From a bacterium (GTDB lineage: Bacteria; Fidelibacterota; UBA8477; JABMPR01), in the NCBI GenBank assembly GCA_013202895.1, contig JABMPR010000112.1, forward strand, positions 1 through 47,835: a stretch of 47,835 nt of DNA, read 5' to 3'. The position numbers and the translations under genes were made by a program. Position 1 is the first letter of the stretch; each line of letters starts with the position of its first letter. Below are positions 18,847 through 28,769 of this stretch, piece by piece. A model generated the notes under the pieces. The model was given only the letters and a program-made list of their open reading frames with translations, did not search any database and was not told the DNA's origin.

Positions 18847-19314
18847 ATGATTGACGAGCGCGATATTCAAATTTTAGAACTGTTACAGGACAATGGACGA
18901 GCTACAGCCAGCGAGATCGCCAAAGAAATCGAACTCTCTATCCCCGCTGTTGGCGAAAGAATGAAAAAGCTCTCAGAAAATGGATTGATCAAAGGTTATT
19001 CAACCATACTGGATCACAAAAAAGCGGGCTTAGACCTGACCGCTTTTGTCTTTATTGTCAGCGAACATTCCGACCACTATAAGGCCTTTGTAAAATTAGC
19101 TATGAGCTCTAAATCTGTTCTGGAATGTCACTCTATCATTGGATCCGGTTCCCACATTCTAAAGGTACGTGCAAAAAATTCCCAGGCCCTTGAGGATCTG
19201 TTATATGAAATCCAAAACTGGCCCGGTGTCAATCGCACTCATTCAAACCTGGTACTTTCATCCTACAAGGAAACCTCGGCTATCGATCTGAAGAACATAC
19301 TGCCAGAAACCTAG
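18847..19314 (+). CDS. Lrp/AsnC family transcriptional regulator
   Basis: IDERDIQILELLQDNGRATASEIAKEIELSIPAVGERMKKLSENGLIKGYSTILDHKKAGL. Confidence 0.94.
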   Translation: MIDERDIQILELLQDNGRATASEIAKEIELSIPAVGERMKKLSENGLIKGYSTILDHKKAGLDLTAFVFIVSEHSDHYKAFVKLAMSSKSVLECHSIIGSGSHILKVRAKNSQALEDLLYEIQNWPGVNRTHSNLVLSSYKETSAIDLKNILPET

Positions 19315-19474
19315 ACTGACATATATTATTATTCCATTGTGCACATTAGCTTTAATATTTTAATAACATCTATTAATTTACCTTATTAGTTATTGACTTT
19401 GTTTGCCTGACGTAGTTATTTATCTGCATGATAACTGGTGGCATCAATTAATAAATTTTAGGGGCTAATCTCTC

Positions 19475-20485
19475 ATGGCAAGAATAAAAGCTGAATATAT
19501 CTGGATCGATGGGCATAAGCCGACTTCCAAACTGCGTTCCAAAACAAAAATACTTGATGAAAAAGTCACTGAACTGTCTCAGATTCCAGAATGGGGATTT
19601 GACGGTTCAAGTACCATGCAGGCTGAAGGACATGACAGTGATCGATCATTGCATCCCGTGGCATTTGCTTTTGATCCAATCCGTGGTGGAGATAATATCT
19701 TGGTCATGAATGAAGTCCGTTATCCCGATGGCAAGCCACATGAATCCAACAAGCGTGCAACATTAACCGTGACAGCCAAAAAATTCGCTGGAGAAGAAGC
19801 CTGGTTTGGTATCGAACAGGAATTTACCTTTTTCCAGGGGCGTGCTCCCCTGGGTTGGCCAGATGGAGGTTATCCTGCCCCCCAGGGTCCCTTTTACTGT
19901 GGCGTGGGTGCTGATGAGGTCTATGGCCGCGATATTGTTGAAGAACACATGGAAGCTTGTCTGCGTGCCGGTATAGGAATCTCTGGCGTAAATGCTGAAG
20001 TCATGCCGGGGCAGTGGGAATTTCAGATCGGCCCCCTCGGTCCTCTGGAGGTCGCGGATCAACTTTGGATCGCCCGTTGGTTGCTTTACAGAATTGCCGA
20101 GGAATATGGTGTCAATGCCAGCATCCACCCGAAGCCAGTAAAGGGCGATTGGAATGGTGCCGGTGCCCATACCAATTTCAGCACCAAAGCCATGCGCGAG
20201 GAAGGCGGCTATGCTGTGGTTGAGGCTGCCTGTAAAAAGCTTGGGGAAAAACATGAGGAGCATATTGCTGTATATGGTGCGCACAACGAGGAACGTCTAA
20301 CGGGTCTACATGAAACCTGTTCCATCCATGATTTTCGTTATGGTGTAGGTGACCGTGGTGCCTCCATCCGCATCCCGCTGGCAACAGTAAAGGAAGGCAA
20401 AGGATATCTGGAAGATCGTCGCCCCTCTGCGAACATGGATCCCTATGAGGTTTGTGCTATCCTGCTAGAGACAGTCTGCCCTTAG
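19475..20485 (+). CDS. glnII: Glutamine synthetase, type II (eukaryotic-like GSII)
   Basis: AEYIWIDGHKPTSKLRSKTK, PEWGFDGSSTMQAEGHDSD, GIEQEFTFF, MPGQWEFQIGP, GDWNGAGAHTNFST. Confidence 0.95.
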   Translation: MARIKAEYIWIDGHKPTSKLRSKTKILDEKVTELSQIPEWGFDGSSTMQAEGHDSDRSLHPVAFAFDPIRGGDNILVMNEVRYPDGKPHESNKRATLTVTAKKFAGEEAWFGIEQEFTFFQGRAPLGWPDGGYPAPQGPFYCGVGADEVYGRDIVEEHMEACLRAGIGISGVNAEVMPGQWEFQIGPLGPLEVADQLWIARWLLYRIAEEYGVNASIHPKPVKGDWNGAGAHTNFSTKAMREEGGYAVVEAACKKLGEKHEEHIAVYGAHNEERLTGLHETCSIHDFRYGVGDRGASIRIPLATVKEGKGYLEDRRPSANMDPYEVCAILLETVCP

Positions 20486-20514
20486 ACAATCGATCTCGCT
20501 ACATTATTAATATT

Positions 20515-20546
20515 AATAAGCCATCCCGAATCATGGGGGGCTTATT
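20515..20546 (+). terminator. Putative rho-independent-like terminator after glnII
   Basis: Inverted repeat AATAAGCC...GGCTTATT with additional CCC/GGG pairing; only a weak T-rich tail. Confidence 0.5.
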
Positions 20547-20643
20547 CGTTTATTACCATATTTTTCGGATCTTATGTTTTGAATCAAGAATCATCGCTTA
20601 GCTGGATGATGACTCGAAAGTTATATTCTTGAATGTTCGAGGT

Positions 20644-22359
20644 TTATTCGTGGGCAAAAAGGGAGCGGTAATCAGGGTTGTCCCGGAGTAAATCTACGTG
20701 GTTGCCTTCCTTGAAAATCTGACCCTGATTGATCCATACCACCCGATCCATTTCCGCTGCAGTCGCCTCGCGATGGGTGGCAACCAAAAATAATGCATCT
20801 GCATAATCAGCATTGATATTTCGCCACAATATCTTCTCGGTGTTCAGATCCAGTGCTGAAGTCACATCATCAAAAATGTAAACTGGTGTTTGGCCATAAA
20901 AAGCCCGCGCCAATGCCACCCGTGCCTTCTGTCCCCCACTCAAGCCCACCCCACCTTGTTCTAACATCTTTTCAGGATCCAATTCATCGTCAATCACAGC
21001 AGCATGAGTCACAGCTTCTAAGCTGCGTTTCCCCTGGCGACCCATGGTAATGTTGTCTGAAATCGTGCCGCTGAATAAGCCAATATCCTGAGGTACATAG
21101 GCGATGTTTCCTGCTCGAGTGGTATCACTGAAGTCGGCCAGATTCTGACCATTCAAATCAATGGATCCGTCAGTGGGTGCAAACCAGCCTGAAATGAGCT
21201 TCAGCAAGACCGTTTTTCCTGAACCAACTTCTCCAACGATTCCAACTTTCTCACCAGGTAAGGCTGAAAAAGTCACCTGCTGAATCACGGCTTTTTCATC
21301 ATCGGGGAAATTAAAGCTTAAATCATGAATATTGAGCTGTTGAAAAGGCATTTCCATAGTGGCCGTTTTCCGGGGTCGGTTTTCGCTACGTTCAATTTCC
21401 TGTAAGCGATCCACTGAGGTTTCCGCTAATTTTAAGGAAACAAAGAACCAGGATATGGTCCAGATGGGTTCAGTAATTCCTGTCATATAGGCAATAAAGG
21501 CATAGAAATCACCCAGACTAATCTGCTGGTTGATAACATAATAACCGCCGACAAATAGAATAATCACCAGTCCCACCTGATTTACAAGGCCTCCAATTCC
21601 TTCTAAAATGGAACGCAAAAAAACAACTCGCTCTTCAGCGTTTTTACGTGATTCCATGTTTTCTTTAAAGAGACGCTCCTGAGCCTTTTCCATAACAAAT
21701 CCGATAACGATCCGAATACCTGAAAAGGCGCTCTCAAGTATGTTATTGGTTGAGGAGATGGTTTCCTGTCGATGCGTGTATGCCCTGTATTGCAGCTGTT
21801 CAGTCTTACTCATGATCCAGACGATAAAGGGCAGGGGTGAGATAGCCAGGAGGGTCAATTTCCAATGAAGTGTCATCATCACACCGATAGAAAAGAGCAG
21901 CGTGAAACTAGCCTCCACCGGCCGCATGATACCTGAGTTGGCAAACCAGGATAATTTCAAATCACCATCTATATCATCTGAAAAGCGCGTAATCAGATCT
22001 CCTGAACGAAAATTATTATAAAAAGCCGGATCCTTTTGGAGCAAATTCTGAAAGTGGTGCAGTTTGATATCCTTACCCAGGGTTAGATTCATGATGTAGC
22101 GCATCGAAGGTAGAATCCAACGTGCGATGGTCCTGGCCAGCCCAACGATCAGAATCATCCATACAAAAAAGCGGACATCTGTCGTTTCTTCTCCGGCGCT
22201 GAGTGCATCAATGACATATTTAAAAATGACTGGATATGAGGTACTCAGGGCGATACTGAGAATAGTAATCCCCACCACTATTAGAATGCCGGTCCAACGT
22301 CTCCGCCAGTAGGGTCTGAACCAGCCCAACACCCGCTTTGTGGAGGTGAGGATAGACAT
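20644..22359 (-). CDS. ABC exporter half-transporter (TMD-NBD), subunit B with Asp at the Walker B catalytic position
   Basis: GEVGSGKTVLLKL, LSGGQKARVALARAF, VYIFDDVTSALD; start overlaps the stop of the upstream ABC gene by 1 nt (TAATG). Confidence 0.94.
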   Translation of the reverse strand: MSILTSTKRVLGWFRPYWRRRWTGILIVVGITILSIALSTSYPVIFKYVIDALSAGEETTDVRFFVWMILIVGLARTIARWILPSMRYIMNLTLGKDIKLHHFQNLLQKDPAFYNNFRSGDLITRFSDDIDGDLKLSWFANSGIMRPVEASFTLLFSIGVMMTLHWKLTLLAISPLPFIVWIMSKTEQLQYRAYTHRQETISSTNNILESAFSGIRIVIGFVMEKAQERLFKENMESRKNAEERVVFLRSILEGIGGLVNQVGLVIILFVGGYYVINQQISLGDFYAFIAYMTGITEPIWTISWFFVSLKLAETSVDRLQEIERSENRPRKTATMEMPFQQLNIHDLSFNFPDDEKAVIQQVTFSALPGEKVGIVGEVGSGKTVLLKLISGWFAPTDGSIDLNGQNLADFSDTTRAGNIAYVPQDIGLFSGTISDNITMGRQGKRSLEAVTHAAVIDDELDPEKMLEQGGVGLSGGQKARVALARAFYGQTPVYIFDDVTSALDLNTEKILWRNINADYADALFLVATHREATAAEMDRVVWINQGQIFKEGNHVDLLRDNPDYRSLFAHE

Positions 22360-24149
22360 TAGACCATCTCCTTTTCCGTGTCAGCATGGGATAAGAGGTC
22401 GGCGTAATCTCCCTGTTGGGCAACCAATTCATCATGACTACCCGACTCAATGATCTCACCATCCCGGATAAACAGGATTGATGTTGCCCTTCTGATGGTG
22501 CTCAGTCGATGGGCTACGATTAAGGAAGTCCTTCCTTCGGTAAGTTTTTTGAGGGTAGCCTGAATGCGTAGCTCTGTTCCAGGATCAACAGATGAAGTCG
22601 CCTCGTCCAGAACCAACACCTCTGGTTTCACCGCCAGGGCTCTGGCAAAAGCGATGAGCTGTCGTTGGCCATAGGAAAAACCCTCTCCGCTTTCCTTTAG
22701 CACCGTTTCGTATCCGTCTGCCCGGGCAAGAATACTGTTGTGTATGTCTGTTAGCCTGGCAGCGCTTTCCAATTCTGCCATGGTTATGTCTTCCCGGAAA
22801 GCTCGTAAATTTTCATTTATGGCAGCGGGAAATAAAAACAGATCCTGCAGGACCAAACCAAAACGCCGTCGATACTCAGCGACATCATATTCTCTGATAT
22901 CGATACCATTTAAGAGAATCCGACCCGCCTGAGGATCCCTGAAGCGACAAAATAGATTGATGACCGTAGACTTTCCGCCACCGGTGGGTCCGACAAAGGC
23001 GATCTGATCACCGCCTTTTATTTCAAAGGACATGTTTTTAATGACCATGCTGTCATCAGAATAACCAAAACTGACATTCTCAAAGCGGATATTATTGATG
23101 ATCTCAGGTAAGGGAAGGCGATCAGGTTTTGTCTCGATATCCGGAATAGTCTCCATGGTGGAAAAAATACGGTCCGCCGCACCACCCGCCGATTGGAGTT
23201 GAGAAATCTGTTCTGTAAAGATAAAAATTGGCCAGTATATCTGGGCTATATATTGTGCAAATAGCACAAGTGCACCGATGGTTAGAGTGCCCTCATCCAC
23301 CCATTTGACACCCAGCATAAGTACGATCACCGTTGCTGCCACCTCCATGGAACCCAGACCCTGAAATATTCCGTAATTGATCCAATTCATCTTGATACTG
23401 AAGCGGTTAAAATTGTCTGTTGATTTGCGGACCCTATCCATAGCCCATTCTGTTCGATCAAAAACCTGAAGAATACTGGCTGAACGGACAAACTCACTGA
23501 GAACCCCCAGCATTTTGGAGAAATTAGCCCGGTCTTTACGGAAATAGGGCCGGAAATATCTAAATGAGAACCAGGCTATGAATATGACCAGAGGGAAGAT
23601 TGACAGTGTTATCAGGAGAAAGCGGACATCTACAGACGCCAGAATAACAAAGGCTCCAATAATCATCCCAAATGACATCAGTAAACGTTGTGCCATAGTT
23701 GAGGTAATCGCAATAATGCGCTGGGGGTCTGATTCGATGCGACTTACCAGTTGTCCGGTTGAGGTTGATTCAGCAAAAGGCAGACCCAACTTCAGGGCAT
23801 GTGAGAATAGTGAGACTTTAAGATCGTTTACGGCAAAAATACCTGCTTTTTGAGCCATCCAATTGCTATAGAAACCAAAAACTGCTGATAGAACCATGGT
23901 CAGGAGATAAAGACTGGCTGAGCCGGCCAGGGCTTTAAAATCGCTCTTGGGTATGTCATTGTCGATGATGTTTTTGAGAATGAGGGGTTGAATTAATACC
24001 AGAATCACACCCACTAGCGCCCATAGCAAAGCATAAGCAAAGGTACGCTTGTAGGGCTTTACAAAGGGATAAACTCCCAAAACCATTTCCTTGAAGGAGT
24101 AGGTTTTGGTATTGTCGTCATCCAGGCTAAAATCTTCATCATGCCACAT
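22359..24149 (-). CDS. ABC exporter half-transporter (TMD-NBD), subunit A
   Basis: GPTGGGKSTVINLF, FSYGQRQLIAFARAL, VLVLDEATSSVD, IVAHRLSTI. Confidence 0.94.
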   Translation of the reverse strand: MWHDEDFSLDDDNTKTYSFKEMVLGVYPFVKPYKRTFAYALLWALVGVILVLIQPLILKNIIDNDIPKSDFKALAGSASLYLLTMVLSAVFGFYSNWMAQKAGIFAVNDLKVSLFSHALKLGLPFAESTSTGQLVSRIESDPQRIIAITSTMAQRLLMSFGMIIGAFVILASVDVRFLLITLSIFPLVIFIAWFSFRYFRPYFRKDRANFSKMLGVLSEFVRSASILQVFDRTEWAMDRVRKSTDNFNRFSIKMNWINYGIFQGLGSMEVAATVIVLMLGVKWVDEGTLTIGALVLFAQYIAQIYWPIFIFTEQISQLQSAGGAADRIFSTMETIPDIETKPDRLPLPEIINNIRFENVSFGYSDDSMVIKNMSFEIKGGDQIAFVGPTGGGKSTVINLFCRFRDPQAGRILLNGIDIREYDVAEYRRRFGLVLQDLFLFPAAINENLRAFREDITMAELESAARLTDIHNSILARADGYETVLKESGEGFSYGQRQLIAFARALAVKPEVLVLDEATSSVDPGTELRIQATLKKLTEGRTSLIVAHRLSTIRRATSILFIRDGEIIESGSHDELVAQQGDYADLLSHADTEKEMV

Positions 24150-24230
24150 GCTTCCAAGTACTGTAAAAATATATAAAAAAGAAGGGAAGAATTATTGGTG
24201 GTTCAGGCTTTCGCCTTGTTCGCAGGTAAC

Positions 24231-25346
24231 TCAGTTCAAGTAGAGATCTTCAACCAGGGGACGTATAAGATTCTGAAATCGATCAAGTGTTGTTCCAACA
24301 AGCTCGTCATTGGTATCTGGCAGAGCGGTCATGACAAAAACAAGTTCCAGATTGGGTATAATCATAATGAAATTAACACCATGACCCCAGGCGGCGATTG
24401 CATCCCATTCCCTGACCAACCACCAGTAATAGCCATAATCCCAGCCATTCTCATCACCCCAGGTTCCCATATCCGTCTGAAAGCGGGTGGATTCCGAAAC
24501 CCAGCTTGAGTCCACAATTTGAGTGTCACCCCATCTACCATTATCCAATACAAGTTGACCGATTTTTGCCAAGTCACGGGGTTTGATGTGTAGACCATGG
24601 GCACCCATGCTTGTACCATTTGGATCGGAACCCCAATAATAATTTGTGATCCCCAGGGGTGTAAAAAGACGCTCCTGTGCCCATGTTTCAAGGCTCTTTC
24701 CGGTGAGTTGACCAATGGTGTAGCTGAGTAAATGCGGATCGCAATCGCGATAGTAGAATTCTTCTCCCGGATTGGCATATAGCGGGTGATCCAATATGTA
24801 TTCGATGGGATCGTCTGGTTTCCCGACATAGAGTTCCATGGAAAACACATCGTTGTCAAAATCGATGCCTGACTTCATTGTCATCAGGTGTCGAATCGTA
24901 ATTTCTCTTTTGGTCTCATCATTTGGAAATTTTTCTGGAATCAGGTCAAATAAAAGCTGATCCATTGAATCCAGATACCCTTCTGAGAAGATGATACCGG
25001 TTATTAGAGAATTCACACTTTTGGTGACGGATTGCACATGACCATAGCGATCACGATCAGCTTCATCCCGAACATAAGTCTCGAAAAACAATTTACCGCT
25101 TTGAGATATGATTAAACTTTTAGCATTAAAATACTGATCTTCGGAAATCAGCTCCTCCTGGATTTGCTCAAGCAAACTTATGGAGATACCTAGAGAGTCT
25201 GGTGTGCTAAGCTCCCAACCATCATCAAGCTGTTCCGGGAATATATCGGTTCTGATTTTAAAGCTGTCATCCGGTGCACAGCACCAAACCAGGAGTACAA
25301 TTAAAGTGTTAATCGACAATTGAGCCAGTCGCAGGATCATTTCCAA
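24231..25346 (-). CDS. Serine hydrolase, beta-lactamase/penicillin-binding (class C-like) family
   Basis: SVTKSVNSLITGI (SxxK), YYRDCDPHLLSYTIGQLTGKSLETWAQERLFTPLGI; lipoprotein-like N-terminus. Confidence 0.88.
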   Translation of the reverse strand: MEMILRLAQLSINTLIVLLVWCCAPDDSFKIRTDIFPEQLDDGWELSTPDSLGISISLLEQIQEELISEDQYFNAKSLIISQSGKLFFETYVRDEADRDRYGHVQSVTKSVNSLITGIIFSEGYLDSMDQLLFDLIPEKFPNDETKREITIRHLMTMKSGIDFDNDVFSMELYVGKPDDPIEYILDHPLYANPGEEFYYRDCDPHLLSYTIGQLTGKSLETWAQERLFTPLGITNYYWGSDPNGTSMGAHGLHIKPRDLAKIGQLVLDNGRWGDTQIVDSSWVSESTRFQTDMGTWGDENGWDYGYYWWLVREWDAIAAWGHGVNFIMIIPNLELVFVMTALPDTNDELVGTTLDRFQNLIRPLVEDLYLN

Positions 25347-26152
25347 CCTCTTAACTCACGAACATAGTGGATTGATGTGTTAATTGCCCATACTGGCTCG
25401 GGTTTTGAGTAATGGTCGAATTCGAACTCAATACTCCAATTTGAAAGCGGATTCCTTGAGTAATCCGTTCGAAACAGAATACCCTGGTAGGCTGAAAATG
25501 TTTCCAGCTCATACTGGCGCTTTGCTTTTGTACTTTTAAATCCCAGCCAGGCTAAACCTTCATCCTGTTTGTCATGACGGTAGACGGGAGGTCGTGAAAT
25601 ACGGCTGATAAAAGGTAGCTCAAGGTGAAATGACAGAGGCTTGGCTGTTCTACCCGGAGGTCCCCATTCGAGGACCAGCGCAGTGCTGTTGATGGTAAAC
25701 CAATAGAGATGGGCATCATCCCAACTGAAGGGGAAATAGTTGTTGATCTTAAACGGAAAAGCCAACCCGATATGGACTAAGCCAAGTTTCTCGTCCAGGA
25801 TCAGGGGTTTGAGAAAAGTAGGGTTAAAATCTACAGAAAAAGTCCTTCCAGGATGCGAAAACCGGTTCAGGACAAAATCAAACTTGAAGCGGGCGGGCAG
25901 CAGCAACTTCCATTTTTCAGAATTGCGTCTGTAAGATAAACCCAGGGCAATCCCAGGACCATGAAATCCCAGGGGTACAATTAGATCATCTCTGTGGGAA
26001 GCGAGCTCCATACCAATTTCCCAGTCCAGTGCTTTGCTGGCAGTCATTGGAATAGGAGCCTGAGTGCCTGCATTTCGAACTTCAGATAGAGCAGGAACAG
26101 CAAAGGTCAATATTACTATTGAAACCAACAAGGATTTTATTCGAAGCATCAA
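25337..26152 (-). CDS. Predicted secreted protein of unknown function
   Basis: 271 aa with signal peptide (SLLVSIVILTFAVPALS); overlaps the serine hydrolase start. Confidence 0.55.
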   Translation of the reverse strand: MMLRIKSLLVSIVILTFAVPALSEVRNAGTQAPIPMTASKALDWEIGMELASHRDDLIVPLGFHGPGIALGLSYRRNSEKWKLLLPARFKFDFVLNRFSHPGRTFSVDFNPTFLKPLILDEKLGLVHIGLAFPFKINNYFPFSWDDAHLYWFTINSTALVLEWGPPGRTAKPLSFHLELPFISRISRPPVYRHDKQDEGLAWLGFKSTKAKRQYELETFSAYQGILFRTDYSRNPLSNWSIEFEFDHYSKPEPVWAINTSIHYVRELRGWK

Positions 26153-26328
26153 TTAGTTATCCAGAAATTCATTTCGTGAACAAAGTATTAATGGGCTTGG
26201 ATTTATCAAGGGATTGCTAATAGAAAGAAGAGCTGGATAAGCCTCCCCGGGAGCCCTACTTGCGTTGTCTGGGGTTCCAGTGCATTAAAGTTCTGTGTTG
26301 GATCAAGTCTATTTTACAATAATTTAAA

Positions 26329-27768
26329 CTAGCGCTTTTGCATAAGTTTTTGAATAACCTGAATTCCATTATCATTGTCAGGATTGAGTTCCACAGATTT
26401 TTGATAGTTCTTGAGGGCCGCTTCGGTTTCGCCATTCTCAAGCAGCGCTTCACCCAGACTATCATAGGTGTTCCACGAATCTGGAAATTCAGCCACATTC
26501 AATTTAAAGACTGCGATGGCTTCTGGCAGATCGTAGTTGAGTAGATATTCATAGCCCATGACATTCATAGCCGCTTCAAAAAACAAGGGCTTCTCAGGTT
26601 GGGCTTTTTTGAACTTTATGTAATAATCACTGGCTGCCTGCACCCCTGACTCTTGGATTAGACGCATAAAATCCTTGCTGCTAGCGATGAGCTTTAAACC
26701 ATCACCAATTATTCCATCAACTGAATCTTTCCATTTTTCTATTGAACGGGATGTGGGTGGCTTGACCGAATTAGTCCACTTTTTGATCTCATTGGCAAAT
26801 CGTTGGGGTTCATCAGCAAAAATATTGTGTCCAGACGTTTCAAAAACGACCAGCTTTGCATTGGGATGATACTTGCCCATGATGGAAGGTCTATCTGCCT
26901 TCCAAATTAGATCATATTTGCCTTCCATTATCAGGGTTGGAATGGGGCATTCAATAAAGGCGTTTTCAAAGTTGTAAATAGCCCAATCGGAGCTATAAGT
27001 CGGATCAGAAACAAAATCATATAAGCTATTCTGGGCCATTCTCTCGGGCGTTGGTTTATAATAATTCCCACGCTGCCAGCCACCATTCAGATCCTTGTTG
27101 AAAACGTATTGAGGTATCGTGATCTCCCTGCTTCTGGCCATTGCCAATAACTCGGCAATTTTTTTGCTTTCTGCCTCAGAATAATATTCCTGTTCCCGAC
27201 CTCCCTGGAATTCCTCAAGATTCATCATGGGAACCGAACCAACCAGCACCTGGCCAATAACATGTTCTGGATATTTAATCGTGTAGTATTGAGCTATTCC
27301 CCCACCATAAGAATGACCAAGCAAAATCCATTTTTCAATCTTCAAGGCTTTTCGCAACTTTTCGAGATCATCGACGGCTTGCTCAAAAGAATATCCCTGA
27401 CCGGGTTCATAGTCAGATAAACCACAGCCCCTTTGATCATAATAAATCACCTGGAAATGACCTTTTGCCTCTGAAAGCCAAGGGTGGAAAGAATGGTGAC
27501 TAGCACCGGGACCACCGTTTATAAGAACCAGGGGCGTACCCGAGCCTTCTATTTCGGTATAAAGTTTACAATCTCCGATATCTACATAAGTTTTTTCAAT
27601 TTCTAAGGCATCGCAAAGCCTGGGTGCATCAGGAAACTCCAGGTATAGCGAGTCCTCAATGTGGGTGACATTGTCCATAATTGATTCACGGGCAGGTATG
27701 CTGTGGCTACAATTAAAAATTACCTGGGTTGCAATGATAAACAGAATTATCAGCTTGAATTGTTTCAT
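26329..27768 (-). CDS. Proline iminopeptidase-like alpha/beta hydrolase with C-terminal TPR-like segment
   Basis: VLINGGPGASHHSF, YYDQRGCGLSD, LLGHSYGGGIAQYY; C-terminal SWNTYDSLGEALLENGETEAALKNYQKSVELNPDN is TPR-like. Confidence 0.88.
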   Translation of the reverse strand: MKQFKLIILFIIATQVIFNCSHSIPARESIMDNVTHIEDSLYLEFPDAPRLCDALEIEKTYVDIGDCKLYTEIEGSGTPLVLINGGPGASHHSFHPWLSEAKGHFQVIYYDQRGCGLSDYEPGQGYSFEQAVDDLEKLRKALKIEKWILLGHSYGGGIAQYYTIKYPEHVIGQVLVGSVPMMNLEEFQGGREQEYYSEAESKKIAELLAMARSREITIPQYVFNKDLNGGWQRGNYYKPTPERMAQNSLYDFVSDPTYSSDWAIYNFENAFIECPIPTLIMEGKYDLIWKADRPSIMGKYHPNAKLVVFETSGHNIFADEPQRFANEIKKWTNSVKPPTSRSIEKWKDSVDGIIGDGLKLIASSKDFMRLIQESGVQAASDYYIKFKKAQPEKPLFFEAAMNVMGYEYLLNYDLPEAIAVFKLNVAEFPDSWNTYDSLGEALLENGETEAALKNYQKSVELNPDNDNGIQVIQKLMQKR

Positions 27769-28042
27769 GAGGTATCCCCTTATTCAATAAATATTAAGGC
27801 ATCGCTTCGTGGCGATTAGGGGGAAAATAATTTCTACCCACAGCAAGTCTATGCATCATGGATGAGAGGTTGAATCAATCGTTTAGAGGTTTTGGTTTGG
27901 GTTGAGCCATCTTTGAGCGGGACGGAGATCACAAAGAGAGGGTGCTATGACGTTACCCAATGGCTTGGGAAGAAATTATTGAACGGCGATAATAAGTAGT
28001 ACGAGCAGCCGAATTCTCGTTATTGGTGGAATGGCATTTACT

Positions 28043-28660
28043 TTAAAACCTGCAATCAAATGAGATCGTGGGGAAAAGGAAACTGCCATCACTGACTTCT
28101 TTTTCATCACCGTCTCCTTTTTCATCACTTTTAAAACTGCTGGCCATCTGTCCGAATGAGAAAAAGCCATGATTACTGACTCTCCACTGGCGCGTCACGG
28201 AGCTGTTGAGAGAAAATCCAGCACCATTATGACCTATGGACCCTGAAAAAACCAGACCATTTCCGTTGTAATTTTTATAACGGGCATATCCCACTCCAAT
28301 CAGATTTATTCCAAGACCAGCGGTAATAAAGATGGAACTCTTCTCGCCCAATTTAAAATCCTTGGTGACCCCGATCAGATTGATGCTGCGCGGTGTGCCA
28401 ATTCCAAATTGAGCAGCCCAGGTGGCATTAGAGAGGTCAGATCGTAATTCAGTCATGGGCTCGCGAGTGATTCTATCTATCTGATCCAATTGATAGACAA
28501 AAACGTTGGGACCGGACTGGATTTTAATATGTCTATCCGGGGCGTATTCGATGATCCGGCCATGGATGATAGAACCATCTTTGAGGTAAACCACTTCTTC
28601 ATTAACCTGAGCGAAAGCAACACCACTAATCACAGCAATGAGCAGTATTATTTGTTTCAT
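28043..28660 (-). CDS. Predicted secreted protein of unknown function
   Basis: Signal peptide MKQIILLIAVISGVAFAQ, then VVYLKDGSIIHGRIIEYAPDRHIKIQ (found in many FCB secreted proteins), then beta-rich region. Confidence 0.6.
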   Translation of the reverse strand: MKQIILLIAVISGVAFAQVNEEVVYLKDGSIIHGRIIEYAPDRHIKIQSGPNVFVYQLDQIDRITREPMTELRSDLSNATWAAQFGIGTPRSINLIGVTKDFKLGEKSSIFITAGLGINLIGVGYARYKNYNGNGLVFSGSIGHNGAGFSLNSSVTRQWRVSNHGFFSFGQMASSFKSDEKGDGDEKEVSDGSFLFPTISFDCRF

Positions 28661-28769
28661 CCCGACCTCCCCTATTATGGTATTGGAGGAAAACTAATTG
28701 GGAGGAGTATTCTTTACAAGGGCTGGATGTGTAAAACCACAAATGTTAAACATTATGGCTGAGCTAAGC

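Noticed and set aside
19763-20284. 173-aa ORF antisense to glnII
   Set aside because: Shadow ORF opposite a strongly conserved gene; no recognisable protein motif.
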